Assembly (NCBI GenBank): GCA_035536935.1
Contig: DATLNC010000259.1
Coordinates: 1 to 64,000, forward strand
From: DATMER01 sp035536935
GTDB lineage: Bacteria; Acidobacteriota; Thermoanaerobaculia; Multivoradales; UBA5704
DNA: 64,000 bases
Direction: 5' to 3'
Notes under the pieces: generated by a model
What the model saw: the letters and a program-made list of their open reading frames with translations, nothing else
What the model was told of the DNA's origin: nothing
Database searches by the model: none
In this document: positions 1 through 8,827 of the stretch, one piece after another
How positions within the stretch are numbered: the first letter of the stretch is position 1
How the letters are laid out: each line of letters begins with the position of its first letter
Position numbers and translations under genes: made by a program

Positions 1-124
1 GACGATCAGCCGCCGAGCTGAGATCGACTTGACTTGAGAGAGGGAGGGCTCGCGGGGGAGGTGTGGGGGGAGGGAGGGGCCAGAGGATTTTTAGGCGGGT
101 GGCCCTGGGAGACTTCGTCGGAGC

Positions 125-361
125 TCAAGGGGATGAGCCGAAGGGACGGCGGACCTGTTGTTTCTCCCACTCCTGCCGATGCTGGTCCGCCTCCGACTGC
201 GAGCGGAACTTGCGCACCCCGGGCTCGAACTTCCAGGGATGTAGCTCGAAGGCCAACTCGGTCAGCTCGCACGCGATGCGAAGGTTCTCCGGATCGAGCC
301 GCGGCAGGGGACGGACCCCGGGCATGTCGTTCACCGAGCGGTACTTGCGAACGGGCATCAC
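125..361 (-). CDS. hypothetical protein, 78 aa
   Basis: Small acidic/basic mixed protein that I do not recognise. It has no membrane segment or signal peptide; it is rich in Glu, Arg and Pro and ends in a basic tail (RRPFGSS). Its ATG overlaps the stop of the upstream nucleotidyltransferase-like gene by 4 bp, so the two are probably translated as a coupled pair, and its role is likely tied to that protein. The 124 bases between its stop and the left window edge show no further gene. Confidence 0.55.
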   Translation of the reverse strand: MMPVRKYRSVNDMPGVRPLPRLDPENLRIACELTELAFELHPWKFEPGVRKFRSQSEADQHRQEWEKQQVRRPFGSSP

Positions 362-834
362 TCGTCTCCCAGATCAAAGGCCTCACGAATTCGTTCGGCA
401 TCGGCGCGGTCCTGCAGCCGTACCGTGTCCTTCTTCATACGGTACAGCATCCTCGGGCTGGCGACCTGGACGACCAGGTCTCCCAACTGGATCTTGTCGC
501 ATCCGGCGGCAAGATCCTGCCAGGCGAAGGCTTCGCCGAGCCGAGTGAGGATGTCCATCGAGTATTTGCCATGTGGGGGTACGTACTCGACCGCCGGGTA
601 GTCCCCGGCCAACTCTTCAGGGTCGATCTGCTCAACGTTCGGATCGTCGAAGAGAGCCCGGAGCGCCCGCTTTAGCGACTCCAGGTTTTCGATCTTCGGA
701 GAGACGAAGAGGTCGAGGTCATGGGTCGCGCGGGGAAGACCTTGCGCTGCCATAGCCATCGAGCCGATCACAACGAATTCGACACCCTCTTGAACGAGAG
801 CTGCGAGAATCGCTTTGGCCTCATCCAGCGTCAT
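358..834 (-). CDS. nucleotidyltransferase-like protein (DUF6036/AbiEii-type fold)
   Basis: 158 aa. Residues 24-25 (GS) followed by D39-L40-D41 give the G-S-x(n)-D-x-D pattern of the nucleotidyltransferase superfamily, and the VVIGSMAMAAQG...THDLDLFV stretch matches the small NTases often annotated as DUF6036 or AbiEii-like. Such proteins transfer nucleotides to protein or RNA targets and are often part of toxin-antitoxin-like pairs. Here the partner would be the 78-aa protein coupled by a 4-bp overlap. The fold is visible; the substrate and any toxin role are inference. No good Shine-Dalgarno (SD) sequence precedes the ATG. Confidence 0.7.
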   Translation of the reverse strand: MTLDEAKAILAALVQEGVEFVVIGSMAMAAQGLPRATHDLDLFVSPKIENLESLKRALRALFDDPNVEQIDPEELAGDYPAVEYVPPHGKYSMDILTRLGEAFAWQDLAAGCDKIQLGDLVVQVASPRMLYRMKKDTVRLQDRADAERIREAFDLGDE

Positions 835-1015
835 GACAGTTCAAGTCTCTTGGTGCGGGCAAGGCGACGCGGCAGTTGCGCGTCGATCTGGAAGTCACGC
901 CGCGAGGGAGTCCAGCCGTTTGAGCTGGCTGAGACCTCAGAGGTGACAGTCTAACACGCACAATTTCCCTTGCCGCCTTGGCCCGTTTTCCCGGCTGACC
1001 GATTGCCGACCACCT

Positions 1016-1099
1016 GGAAGTCACTTCCCCGCGCTCGGAAGCGAGTTCCGACCCCCCGGAAGTCACTTCCCTGCTCTCGGAAGTCATCTGGGAAGTAGC
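1016..1099. repeat. two tandem 42-bp repeats with GGAAGTCACTTCC core
   Basis: Within the 438-bp gap between the nucleotidyltransferase gene and mraZ, a unit beginning GGAAGTCACTTCCC starts at 1016 and again at 1058 (42-bp period). Both units share the first 14 bases and the following GC[G/T]CTCGGAAG. The core is nearly palindromic (GGAAGT-CACTTCC), so each copy can form a short hairpin. The rest of the gap, before the MraZ boxes, shows no gene. Confidence 0.7.
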
Positions 1100-1178
1100 T
1101 CCCGATCCCGGACATTCGCTTTGTTTGCGCCTTTCAGGTGGTCCGGAGTGGGCTTTTCCGCCCCCGGAGCGGGTTTCA

Positions 1179-1214
1179 GTGGAAGAAAGTGGGAAGAAAT
1201 GGACAAAAGTGGAG
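1179..1214 (+). promoter_or_regulatory. four MraZ boxes, 10-bp period
   Basis: Hexamers GTGGAA (1179), GTGGGA (1189), ATGGAC (1199) and GTGGAG (1209) recur at exact 10-bp spacing, one helical turn. MraZ proteins are known to bind arrays of [G/A]TGG[G/A]N repeats separated by 4 nt upstream of their own gene, which is what is seen here. This predicts autoregulation of the dcw cluster. Confidence 0.88.
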
Positions 1215-1229
1215 GAAGGTTGCTAAGAT
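1200..1229 (+). promoter_or_regulatory. putative dcw promoter
   Basis: TGGACA (1200-1205) and TAAGAT (1224-1229) with an 18-bp spacer resemble sigma-70 -35 and -10 elements. The -35 lies inside the third and fourth MraZ boxes, so bound MraZ would block the polymerase. The start of mraZ is about 43 nt past the -10. Confidence 0.6.
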
Positions 1230-1272
1230 CCCATCCCAGGACAGATGTACTTCGGGGTGGGGGTCCCCCTAT

Positions 1273-1713
1273 ATGTTCCGCGGAAGCTCGCCGGCCAAGA
1301 TCGACGACAAAGGGAGATTGAAGATCCCTACGGACTTCCGTCGGTTGCTGGAGGAGCGCCACGGCCCCGACCTCTTTGTCACCTCCGTGCTGGGCGATTC
1401 CGCGCACATCTACCCCTTGCCCGTCTGGGAGGAGGTCGAGGCGCGTCTCCAGTCGGTCCCGACCACGGACCCCGTCAAGAAGCGCTACCTGGAGCGGGTC
1501 AACTACTTCGGGCAGCAGGTGCAGGTGGACGTTCAGGGCCGGATCCTGCTCCCCCAGATCCTGCGGGAGAGCGCCGGCATGAACGGGGACGTGGTGGTGA
1601 CCGGGCAGCTCGATCACCTGGTGGTGTGGAACCGCGAGCGTTTCCTGGCGCGGCTGAACGAGCAGCCGTTCACGGAGGATGACTACCGTGCTCTCAGCTC
1701 TCTCGGTATCTAA
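1273..1713 (+). CDS. mraZ: transcriptional regulator MraZ
   Basis: 146 aa, the usual length. MraZ is a DNA-binding, AbrB-fold ring-forming regulator at the head of dcw clusters. It has two SpoVT/AbrB-like halves: the first begins FRGSSPAKIDDKGRLKIP and the second has QVDVQGRILLP near residue 78. The open frame extends upstream to 1138, but that extension crosses the promoter and MraZ boxes, and the family starts with MFRG; the ATG at 1273 follows GGGGTGGGGG. The stop codon lies inside a perfect hairpin shared with the rsmH leader. Confidence 0.95.
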   Translation: MFRGSSPAKIDDKGRLKIPTDFRRLLEERHGPDLFVTSVLGDSAHIYPLPVWEEVEARLQSVPTTDPVKKRYLERVNYFGQQVQVDVQGRILLPQILRESAGMNGDVVVTGQLDHLVVWNRERFLARLNEQPFTEDDYRALSSLGI

Positions 1714-1730
1714 AAGAGCTGAGAGCACGG
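1686..1730 (+). promoter_or_regulatory. 16-bp perfect hairpin between mraZ and rsmH
   Basis: CCGTGCTCTCAGCTCT (1686-1701) is followed, after a 13-nt loop, by its exact reverse complement (1715-1730). The mraZ stop codon is in the loop. No U-tract follows, so this is not a classical terminator. It sits directly before the SD-like GAGGAGGG of rsmH and could act as an attenuator, RNA processing site or stabiliser. Confidence 0.75.
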
Positions 1731-1752
1731 TCGAGGAGGGCCACCCGAGCCG

Positions 1753-2703
1753 TTGGATACGCAGCATCTGCCCGTCCTGGTCGAAGAGACCCTCGCGCTG
1801 CTCGACCCCGGGCGCGCCCAGAGGGGGAGCAACCTCTTCGTCGACGCCACCCTCGGCCTGGGCGGACACGCCGAAGCGATCCTGCAGGCGTCCGAATCAG
1901 TCCAGCTCGTCGGGATCGACCGCGATCCGCAGGCGCTCGAGCTGGCGGCGCGGCGCCTCGCTCCCTTCGGGGAGCGCGTGCGCTTCGTCAACGCCAACTT
2001 CCACCACCTGGAACCGGCCCTGGCCGGCATCGGAATTTCCGGAGGCATTGCGGGAATCCTGGCCGACCTGGGCGTGTCGTCGATGCAGCTCGACACGCCG
2101 GAGCGGGGATTCAGCTTCCGCTTCGACGCGCCGCTCGACATGCGCATGGGGCTCGCCGAACGGACGGCGGCCGACCTGGTGAACCAAGGATCGGAGGGCG
2201 AATTGGAAAAGATCATCCGCGACTATGGCGAGGAGAGGCAGGCGAGGCGTATCGCGCGGTCGATCGTGGACGCGCGGCGGGAGCAGCCCATCGAGACCAC
2301 CGGGCAGCTCAAGCGCCTCATCGAGCGCGTCAAGGGAAACCGGCCGCCCTGGCAGGAGGGGGGGAGCCGGGTCGATCCCGCCACGCTGGTCTTCCAGGCG
2401 CTGCGCATCGCCGTCAACGACGAGCTCGCCGGCCTGGAGGGGTTCATCCAGCAGGCGATCGATCTCCTGGAGGATGACGGCCGCATGGTGATCATCTCCT
2501 ACCACAGCCTGGAGGACCGGATCGTCAAGAACGCCCTGCGCGACCGCGCCCGCGGCGAGATCGACCAGGTGACCGGCCGGCCCCACGCCGAGACGCAGCT
2601 CATCGAAGCCCTGACGCGCAAGCCGATCCGGCCGAGCGAGGAAGAGGTCGCGCGCAATCCCCGCTCCCGCTCCGCGCGGCTGCGCGCCGCGAGGAGGATC
2701 TGA
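1753..2703 (+). CDS. rsmH: 16S rRNA m4C1402 methyltransferase RsmH (MraW)
   Basis: 316 aa SAM-dependent enzyme that N4-methylates C1402 in the 16S rRNA P site. It starts MDTQHLPVLVEETL, the typical H-x-PVL-x-EE opening, followed by the SAM-binding VDATLGLGGHAEAIL. ADLGVSSMQLD, DMRMG and ISYHSLEDRIVK are family signatures. The start is TTG at 1753, with GAGGAGGG 13 nt upstream and right after the 1686-1730 hairpin. RsmI, which acts on the same nucleotide (2'-O), is at 55.4 kb. Confidence 0.95.
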   Translation: MDTQHLPVLVEETLALLDPGRAQRGSNLFVDATLGLGGHAEAILQASESVQLVGIDRDPQALELAARRLAPFGERVRFVNANFHHLEPALAGIGISGGIAGILADLGVSSMQLDTPERGFSFRFDAPLDMRMGLAERTAADLVNQGSEGELEKIIRDYGEERQARRIARSIVDARREQPIETTGQLKRLIERVKGNRPPWQEGGSRVDPATLVFQALRIAVNDELAGLEGFIQQAIDLLEDDGRMVIISYHSLEDRIVKNALRDRARGEIDQVTGRPHAETQLIEALTRKPIRPSEEEVARNPRSRSARLRAARRI

Positions 2704-2707
2704 TCTC

Positions 2708-3052
2708 TTGAGGAACGCGTACGCCCTCCGGCGGCCGGTGGTGAACACCTACCTGGTCCGCGAGCGCGACCGGCGCCGCTATCGCGAGCTCGCGCTCGTG
2801 ATGGTGGTCGTGCTGTCGCTCGGCGGAGGGGTCTTCGCGTACATCTGGATCCACCTGCAGGTGCTGAGCACGGGTTACCACATCGACGAGCTGGAGCGTG
2901 GGCTGCTCGACCTGAACCGCAAGGAGCGGCAGCTCCGCCTGGAGGCCGCGTACCTGGCGAGCCCGTCCCAGGTCGAGCGCCGCGCCACCGAGGAGCTGGG
3001 CATGCAGCCGCCCGCCCTCGAGCAGGTGGTGTTCTGGGAGGAGATGCCGTGA
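2708..3052 (+). CDS. ftsL: cell division protein FtsL
   Basis: 114 aa bitopic protein with a basic cytoplasmic N-terminus (RERDRRRYRE), one membrane segment (about residues 29-49, LALVMVVVLSLGGGVFAYIW) and a periplasmic stretch with leucine heptads (YHIDELERGLLDLNRKERQLRLE) that pairs with FtsB-like partners in the divisome. Sequence conservation in FtsL is weak, so the assignment rests on topology, coiled coil and the position between rsmH and ftsI. The start is TTG; the stop overlaps the GTG of ftsI by 4 bp. Confidence 0.85.
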   Translation: MRNAYALRRPVVNTYLVRERDRRRYRELALVMVVVLSLGGGVFAYIWIHLQVLSTGYHIDELERGLLDLNRKERQLRLEAAYLASPSQVERRATEELGMQPPALEQVVFWEEMP

Positions 3053-4929
3053 AGCTCCGCACGCCGGAGGCAACGCGCCTGAGGACCGCCGCCCTGATCG
3101 GCGCGCTCTGGATCGCGGCCATTGCCGGACGCCTGTATCACCTGCAGGTGGCGCAGTACGACCATTACGTGTCGAAGGCCGCCCGGCAGCAGCAGCGGGT
3201 GATCAAGCTCGATCCGCCGCGCGGGACCATCTACGACGCCCGCGGCCGGGAGCTCGCGGTGTCGGTCCAGGTGGATTCGGCCTGGGCGGTGCCGTCCGAG
3301 GTGCGCGATCCCCTGGCGACGGCCGCGGCTCTCGCCAAGGCTGTCCCCGGGCTCGACGAGAAGAGGCTCGCCCGCGAGCTGGCGCGCGACCGCGAGTTCA
3401 TCTGGGTGGCGCGCAAGCTCGACCCGCCGGTCGCCGAAGCGGTGCGGGCGCTGAAGTTGCCGGGCATCCACTTCCTGCCCGAGGCCAAGCGCTATTACCC
3501 GATGCGCGAGCTGGCCGCGCAGGTGCTCGGCTACGTGGGCACGGACAACAACGGCCTCGCCGGCCTCGAGCTGCTGTACGACGAGAAGGTCGCGGGCAAG
3601 CCGGGGCTGCGCACCGTGCTGCGCGACGCGAGCGGCGCCATGGTGGTGGCGCCGGGATTGTCGTTCGCCGAGGCCGAGCCGGGCCAGGACCTGCACCTGA
3701 CGCTCGACGCGGCCATCCAGCACATCGTGGAGCGCGAGCTGGAGCGGGCGGTCGTCGAGCGCGGGGCGAGCCGCGGCATGGCGGTCTTCATCGATCCGCG
3801 GACGGGCGGCGTGCTGGCCATGGCGTCCTATCCCTCGTTCGATCCGAACGAGTTCAGCCGCTATGCGTCGGCGCGCTGGCGCAACCGCACGATCATGGAC
3901 GTCTACGAGCCGGGCTCGACGTTCAAGATCATCACGGGCGCCGCGGCGCTCGGCTCGGGCCTGGTGCACGCGGCCGACGAGTTCGATTGCCAGATGGGCA
4001 GCATCGTCGTCTATGGCAAGCGCATCCGCGATCACAAGGCGTTCGGCCGGCTGACGTTCGCGCAGATCCTGGAGAAGTCGAGCAACGTCGGCGTCATCAA
4101 GGCCGCGCTGATCGTCGGCGACCAGCGCCTGTACAAGACGATCCGGGACTTCGGTTTCGGCCGCCCGACGGGGATCGACCTCCCCGGCGAGGGCTCGGGC
4201 ATCCTCCACCCGATGGAGCGCTGGGGGATGCGCGGCAAGGCGTACATCTCGTTCGGCCAGGGGGTCTCGGTCACACCGCTCCAGCTCGCCTCGGCAGTGT
4301 CGGCGGTGGCGAACGAGGGCACTTTGATGAGGCCGCACGTGGTGGCCGGCATCGGTCAAGGCGGCGCGGTGCTGGTCAGCCATTCGCAGAACAGCGGGCC
4401 GGCGGTGGTCGGGCATCCGATGGCCCCGGCCACGGCGCGGGAGCTCAGCCGGCTGCTCGAAGGAGTCGTCATCCAGGGCACGGGGAAGGCCGCCGGGGTG
4501 AAGGGCTACCGGGTGGCGGGGAAGACCGGCACGGCGCAGATTCCGGTGCGGGGCGGCTACTCGAGCAACGGGTATCTCCCCAGCTTCGTGGGCTTCGCGC
4601 CGGTGGACCGGCCGGTGATGACGGGGATCGTGGCGATCGCCGAGCCGCAGGGTTGGGAGTATCACGGCGGGCAGGTGGCGGCGCCGGTGTTCGGGGCGAT
4701 CGCCCGGCAGGTGCTGCTGTACCTGGGGATCCGGCCGGAGCGCCAGGCGCCGGGGCTCTGGCCCGGCGAGGTTCAGATGGCGAGCACGGAGCCCGTTCCG
4801 GAAGAGAGTCCGTTTCCGGTGGAGCAGGCTGTGCCGGTCGCTTTCGAGCCGGCCGAAGACGTTGGGATCGTGGAGCCCGAGAGCGTGCCTGCCTCGACAG
4901 GAGGAGGTCGCTTTCATGCGCCTTTCTGA
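3049..4929 (+). CDS. ftsI: septal peptidoglycan transpeptidase FtsI (PBP3)
   Basis: 626 aa class B penicillin-binding protein that cross-links septal peptidoglycan in the periplasm with FtsW. It has an N-terminal membrane anchor (about residues 12-28), a dimerisation domain, then the transpeptidase domain with SxxK (GSTFK, nucleophile Ser), SxN (SSN in EKSSNVG) and KTG (GKTGTAQ). There are no PASTA domains after the transpeptidase domain; the C-terminal tail is acidic and Pro-rich. The GTG start overlaps the ftsL stop (GTGA). The end overlaps murE by 14 bp. Confidence 0.95.
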   Translation: MKLRTPEATRLRTAALIGALWIAAIAGRLYHLQVAQYDHYVSKAARQQQRVIKLDPPRGTIYDARGRELAVSVQVDSAWAVPSEVRDPLATAAALAKAVPGLDEKRLARELARDREFIWVARKLDPPVAEAVRALKLPGIHFLPEAKRYYPMRELAAQVLGYVGTDNNGLAGLELLYDEKVAGKPGLRTVLRDASGAMVVAPGLSFAEAEPGQDLHLTLDAAIQHIVERELERAVVERGASRGMAVFIDPRTGGVLAMASYPSFDPNEFSRYASARWRNRTIMDVYEPGSTFKIITGAAALGSGLVHAADEFDCQMGSIVVYGKRIRDHKAFGRLTFAQILEKSSNVGVIKAALIVGDQRLYKTIRDFGFGRPTGIDLPGEGSGILHPMERWGMRGKAYISFGQGVSVTPLQLASAVSAVANEGTLMRPHVVAGIGQGGAVLVSHSQNSGPAVVGHPMAPATARELSRLLEGVVIQGTGKAAGVKGYRVAGKTGTAQIPVRGGYSSNGYLPSFVGFAPVDRPVMTGIVAIAEPQGWEYHGGQVAAPVFGAIARQVLLYLGIRPERQAPGLWPGEVQMASTEPVPEESPFPVEQAVPVAFEPAEDVGIVEPESVPASTGGGRFHAPF

Positions 4930-6382
4930 GCTGTTTTTGGAGGTGCTGCCCATGACCATGACACTGACTGCCGACCCCGAGATCACCGGCGTCGCCCACG
5001 ACTCGCGGGCCGTGGAGCCCGGCGATCTCTACGTTGCCCTTGTGGGGCAGCGCTTCGATGGCCGTGCCTTTGCTCCGGCCGCGGTGGAGAGGGGGGCGGT
5101 CGCTGTCGCGGGACCGGGTCCTGTTGCCGTCGACGTGCCTTGGGTGCCGGTCGAGGACCCGCGGTCCGTGCTCGGTCCGCTGGCCGCGGCGGTCTACGGC
5201 CATCCGGATCAGGAGCTTGTCATGGTCGGGGTGACGGGGACGAACGGCAAGTCCACGGTTGCAACCCTGATCTCGGCGGTGATGGATGCGGCCGACCTCC
5301 CGGCCGGGTTCATCGGCACGCTGGGCTACCGCTTTCACGACCGGAGCTTCCCGGGCGGGCACACGACGCCGGAGGCTTCCGACCTGTTCCGCACGCTGCG
5401 CCGGATGCGGGACGCGGGCGCTCGCGCCGTGGCCATGGAGGTCTCTTCGCACGCGCTCGACATGGGGCGGGTCGCCGGGGCTTCCTTCGACCTGGCCGTG
5501 TTCACGAACCTGACCCGCGACCATCTGGACTACCACCCGGACATGGAGAGCTACTTCGCGGCCAAGAGAAAGGTTTTCCGTCATCTCAAGCCGGGCGGCC
5601 GGGCGGTGGTCAACGTGGAAGACCCGTACGGCAGGCGGCTCGCGGCCGAGATCCCGAATGCGGTGACCTTTGGAGAGGGTGGGGACGTGCGGGTGCGCGA
5701 GGTGCGGATGACTCCGGCGGGCACGGTCGGGACGCTGATCACGCCGCGCGGCGAGGTGCCGTTCGTCACCCGTCTGCTCGGCCGCTACAACCTCTTGAAC
5801 GTGCTTGCTGCGGCGGCGGCGGCCGAGGCGCTCAACCTCCCGCACTCGGCGGTGACGGCGGCGCTCGCGGCGCAGCATCCGATCCCGGGAAGGATGGAGC
5901 CGGTCGATCGCGGCCAGCCGTTCCCCGTGTTCGTCGACTACGCCCACACGGATGCAGCGCTCGATGCGGCGTTGCGTTCGGCTCGCGAGATCGCGGGGGA
6001 TGGAAAGGTGGCGGTGGTGTTCGGCTGCGGCGGCGACCGCGACCGCGGCAAGCGTCCGCTGATGGGACGGGTGGCCGGCGAGCTGGCCGACCTGCCGATC
6101 CTCACCTCGGACAACCCGCGTACCGAGGACCCGCTGGCGATCATCGCCGCGGTCGAGGAGGGAGTGAAAGCAAGCGGACGGAGCGGCTACCGGGTGATTC
6201 CGGACCGCCGCGAAGCCATCCGCGACGCGATCTTCTCCGCCGGTCCGGGTTGGGCCGTGCTGGTCGCGGGCAAGGGGCACGAGCGGGAGCAGATCGTCGG
6301 CGACAAAAAGCTTCCGTTCTCCGATTTCGAAGAGATCCACAAGGCTTTGGAGGAGCGTTTTGGCACGTCTGACCGCCGATGA
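4916..6382 (+). CDS. murE: UDP-MurNAc-L-Ala-D-Glu:meso-DAP ligase MurE
   Basis: 488 aa cytoplasmic ATP-dependent ligase adding the third stem-peptide residue. The P-loop GTNGKST is at residues 108-114. DNPR (about 399-402, followed by TEDP) is the pocket motif that selects meso-diaminopimelate; Lys-adding enzymes differ there. HDSRAVEPGDLY is the UMP-binding N-domain motif. I chose the ATG at 4916, preceded by GGAGG and giving the family opening MRLSEL, over an in-frame ATG at 4862 that would lie deep in ftsI. Confidence 0.95.
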   Translation: MRLSELFLEVLPMTMTLTADPEITGVAHDSRAVEPGDLYVALVGQRFDGRAFAPAAVERGAVAVAGPGPVAVDVPWVPVEDPRSVLGPLAAAVYGHPDQELVMVGVTGTNGKSTVATLISAVMDAADLPAGFIGTLGYRFHDRSFPGGHTTPEASDLFRTLRRMRDAGARAVAMEVSSHALDMGRVAGASFDLAVFTNLTRDHLDYHPDMESYFAAKRKVFRHLKPGGRAVVNVEDPYGRRLAAEIPNAVTFGEGGDVRVREVRMTPAGTVGTLITPRGEVPFVTRLLGRYNLLNVLAAAAAAEALNLPHSAVTAALAAQHPIPGRMEPVDRGQPFPVFVDYAHTDAALDAALRSAREIAGDGKVAVVFGCGGDRDRGKRPLMGRVAGELADLPILTSDNPRTEDPLAIIAAVEEGVKASGRSGYRVIPDRREAIRDAIFSAGPGWAVLVAGKGHEREQIVGDKKLPFSDFEEIHKALEERFGTSDRR

Positions 6383-7751
6383 GATCGCCCGCGCGACGGG
6401 CGGCCGGATCGTCTCCGGCGATCCCGGGAAGGAGTGCGCCGGTGCGGCGATCGATTCCCGGGCGCTCAAGGGGGGCGAGATCTTCTTCGCCTTGCGCGGA
6501 ACGCGCACGGACGGCCATCGCTTCGTGAGCACGGCGGCGGGAGCAGGTGCGGCGGTGGTCCAGGAGGAGGTCAACGCTCCCAAGGGCGTAGCCGTGATCC
6601 GCGTCGAGGACACGCTCAAGGCGCTGCAGGACCTCGCCCGTCACGTGCGCTCGAAGGGCGTGCCGAAGAAGCTGGTGGGAATCACGGGCTCGGCGGGGAA
6701 GACGACGACCAAGGAGCTGCTCGCGGCGATGCTGGAGTCGCGCTTCCGGATCTCCAAGACGATGGGGAACTTCAACAACCTGATCGGTTTTCCGCTCTGC
6801 CTGCTCAACGTGCCGGACGGCACGGAGTGGATGGTGGCCGAGATGGGCATGTCCACCGCGGGCGAGCTGCGCGAGCTGAGCCTGATGGGCCGGCCCGATG
6901 CCGCGGTGTTCACGGTCGTGCGGCCGGTCCACCTGGAATTCTTCGCCAGCGTGCGGGAGATCGCCGAGGCCAAGTCCGAGCTGCTGGCGGGGCTCGCGGC
7001 GGGCGGGCCGGTGATCACGAACGCCGACGATCCCGAGGTGGCGCGCATCGCGCGCCGGCATCAGGGAGGGCGGGTGGTGCGGTACGGCATCGAGTCGGAG
7101 GAGGTGGATGTAAAGCTGCGCAATCTCGCTCCCGGACCGGAAGGGATCGGCAGCCGCTTCAGCCTGGAGACGGAGAGCGAGAGCGCGGAGGTGAGCCTTC
7201 CCCTCCACGGTCTCTACAACGCCGAGAACTGCCTGGCCGCCGCGGCCTGCTCGTGGGCGCTCGGTCTTTCTCTGAAAGAAATTGCCGAAGCCGTGCGCGA
7301 CGTGCGCCCGGCCTCCATGCGCGGCGTCGTCCACCGGGGCAGCTTCACGGTCGTGGACGACTCCTACAACTCCAATCCGGCTGCGGTGGCGAAGGCTCTC
7401 GAAGGAGCCGCGCTGCTTCCGGGAAAGAGGCGGGTGGCGATCCTGGGCGACATGCGCGAGCTGGGTCCCGAGGGGCCGCGCTTCCATCGCGAGTCGGGCG
7501 AGCTGGCGGCAAGGCTCGGGTTCTCGCCGATCCTCGGGGTCGGCGAGCTGTCGCGCGAGCTGGTTGCAGGCGCTCATGCCGCCGAACAATCAGCCGAGGC
7601 GCACTGGGTCCCCGATGCCGCCGCGGCAGCGGAGTGGGCGGCTCGCGAGATCCGCGAAGGCGATCTCGTGCTGATCAAGGCATCGCGCGGAGTCGGGCTC
7701 GACGCGGTGGTACGGCGTCTGCTGCCGGGAAGCGGTGAGGAGGCTCACTGA
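6360..7751 (+). CDS. murF: UDP-MurNAc-tripeptide:D-Ala-D-Ala ligase MurF
   Basis: 463 aa. Adds D-Ala-D-Ala to the tripeptide. GSAGKTTT at residues 110-117 is the ATP-binding P-loop. IDSRALKGGEIFFAL is the N-terminal substrate motif, and DDSYNSNPAAVAKAL and LGDMRELG are conserved in MurF. It starts with TTG at 6360, with GGAGGAG about 8 nt upstream, and overlaps the end of murE by 23 bp. No ddl gene is in the cluster, so its D-Ala-D-Ala substrate must come from elsewhere. Confidence 0.95.
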   Translation: MARLTADEIARATGGRIVSGDPGKECAGAAIDSRALKGGEIFFALRGTRTDGHRFVSTAAGAGAAVVQEEVNAPKGVAVIRVEDTLKALQDLARHVRSKGVPKKLVGITGSAGKTTTKELLAAMLESRFRISKTMGNFNNLIGFPLCLLNVPDGTEWMVAEMGMSTAGELRELSLMGRPDAAVFTVVRPVHLEFFASVREIAEAKSELLAGLAAGGPVITNADDPEVARIARRHQGGRVVRYGIESEEVDVKLRNLAPGPEGIGSRFSLETESESAEVSLPLHGLYNAENCLAAAACSWALGLSLKEIAEAVRDVRPASMRGVVHRGSFTVVDDSYNSNPAAVAKALEGAALLPGKRRVAILGDMRELGPEGPRFHRESGELAARLGFSPILGVGELSRELVAGAHAAEQSAEAHWVPDAAAAAEWAAREIREGDLVLIKASRGVGLDAVVRRLLPGSGEEAH

Positions 7752-8827
7752 TGCTTTTCCACCTGCTCTACCCGCTGCGCGACATCATCCCGGCGTTCAA
7801 CGTCTTCCGCTACATCACCTTCCGTGTGGCGGCGGCGATCGTCACGGCCCTGCTCCTCTCCTGGCTGCTGGGTCCGTGGTTCGTCCGCACTCTGCGCCGG
7901 CTGTCGGTCGGCCAGAACATCCGCGACGTGGGCCCGCAGGCACATATGGTCAAGGCGGGCACGCCCACGATGGGCGGGCTGCTGATCCTGTTCGCGGCCC
8001 TGGGTGCGACCCTGCTGTGGGGGAATCTTTCCAACGTCTATGTCTGGATCGTGGTCCTGGTCACCGCGGCCTTCGGCGCGATCGGCTTTGCCGACGACTA
8101 CATCAAGGTGCGCAAGCGGCGGAACCTGGGGTTGACGGCGAAAGCCAAGTTCGGCCTTCAGTTCCTGGCTGCCGCCATCATGGGCGCGGCGTTGCTCTGG
8201 CTGCCCGGCTTCGACACGGACCTGAGCTTCCCGTTCTTCAAGCAGCTCTACCTGCCCCTGGGCGCTTTCTACATCGTCTTCGTGATGATCGTGCTGGTCG
8301 GAGCGTCGAACGCGGTCAACCTTACCGACGGCCTGGACGGTCTGGCGATCGGCACGACCTCGGTGGCCGCGGCGACCTACGCGATCTTCACGTACATCGC
8401 AGGCAACAAGGTCATCGCGGGTTATCTGCAGGTCGCTCACATCCCCGGGGTGGGCGAGGTGGCGGTGTTCTGTGGCGCGCTCTTCGGCGCGGGCCTCGGG
8501 TTCCTCTGGTACAACTCGCATCCCGCCGAGGTGTTCATGGGCGACGTCGGATCGCTCGCGCTGGGCGGCGGCATCGGCGCCGTGGCGGTGCTCGCCAAGC
8601 AGGAGATCCTGCTGGTGCTCGTGGGCGGCGTGTTCGTCATGGAGGCTCTCTCGGTCATCCTCCAGGTGGCCTCGTTCAAGCTCCGGGGCAAGCGGATCTT
8701 CCGCATGTCTCCGATCCACCATCATTTCGAGCTGATCGGCTGGGCCGAGCCGAAAGTGATCGTCAGGTTCTGGATCCTGTCGATCCTCTTCGCGCTGCTC
8801 TCGCTCTCCACCCTGAAGCTGCGATGA
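7751..8827 (+). CDS. mraY: phospho-MurNAc-pentapeptide transferase MraY
   Basis: 358 aa integral membrane enzyme with about ten transmembrane segments. It moves phospho-MurNAc-pentapeptide onto undecaprenyl phosphate to make lipid I. FADDYIKVRKRRNLGL holds the Asp pair that binds Mg2+, NLTDGLDGLA is the second signature, and SPIHHHFEL near the C-terminus is the His-rich loop. The ATG overlaps the last base of the murF stop (TGATG), and the end overlaps murD by 4 bp. Confidence 0.96.
   Translation: MLFHLLYPLRDIIPAFNVFRYITFRVAAAIVTALLLSWLLGPWFVRTLRRLSVGQNIRDVGPQAHMVKAGTPTMGGLLILFAALGATLLWGNLSNVYVWIVVLVTAAFGAIGFADDYIKVRKRRNLGLTAKAKFGLQFLAAAIMGAALLWLPGFDTDLSFPFFKQLYLPLGAFYIVFVMIVLVGASNAVNLTDGLDGLAIGTTSVAAATYAIFTYIAGNKVIAGYLQVAHIPGVGEVAVFCGALFGAGLGFLWYNSHPAEVFMGDVGSLALGGGIGAVAVLAKQEILLVLVGGVFVMEALSVILQVASFKLRGKRIFRMSPIHHHFELIGWAEPKVIVRFWILSILFALLSLSTLKLR

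Noticed and set aside
1138..1272. Longer mraZ starting at 1138
   Set aside because: The extension would translate the promoter and MraZ boxes, and MraZ proteins begin near MFRG.
2875..4986. Antisense open frame of about 700 codons over ftsL/ftsI
   Set aside because: It is a mirror of the ftsI codon pattern, with no family motif and no start signal.
7735..8823. N-terminal extension of murD into mraY
   Set aside because: The frame is open only because of GC bias; mraY is coded in another frame, and murD begins at the ATG overlapping the mraY stop.
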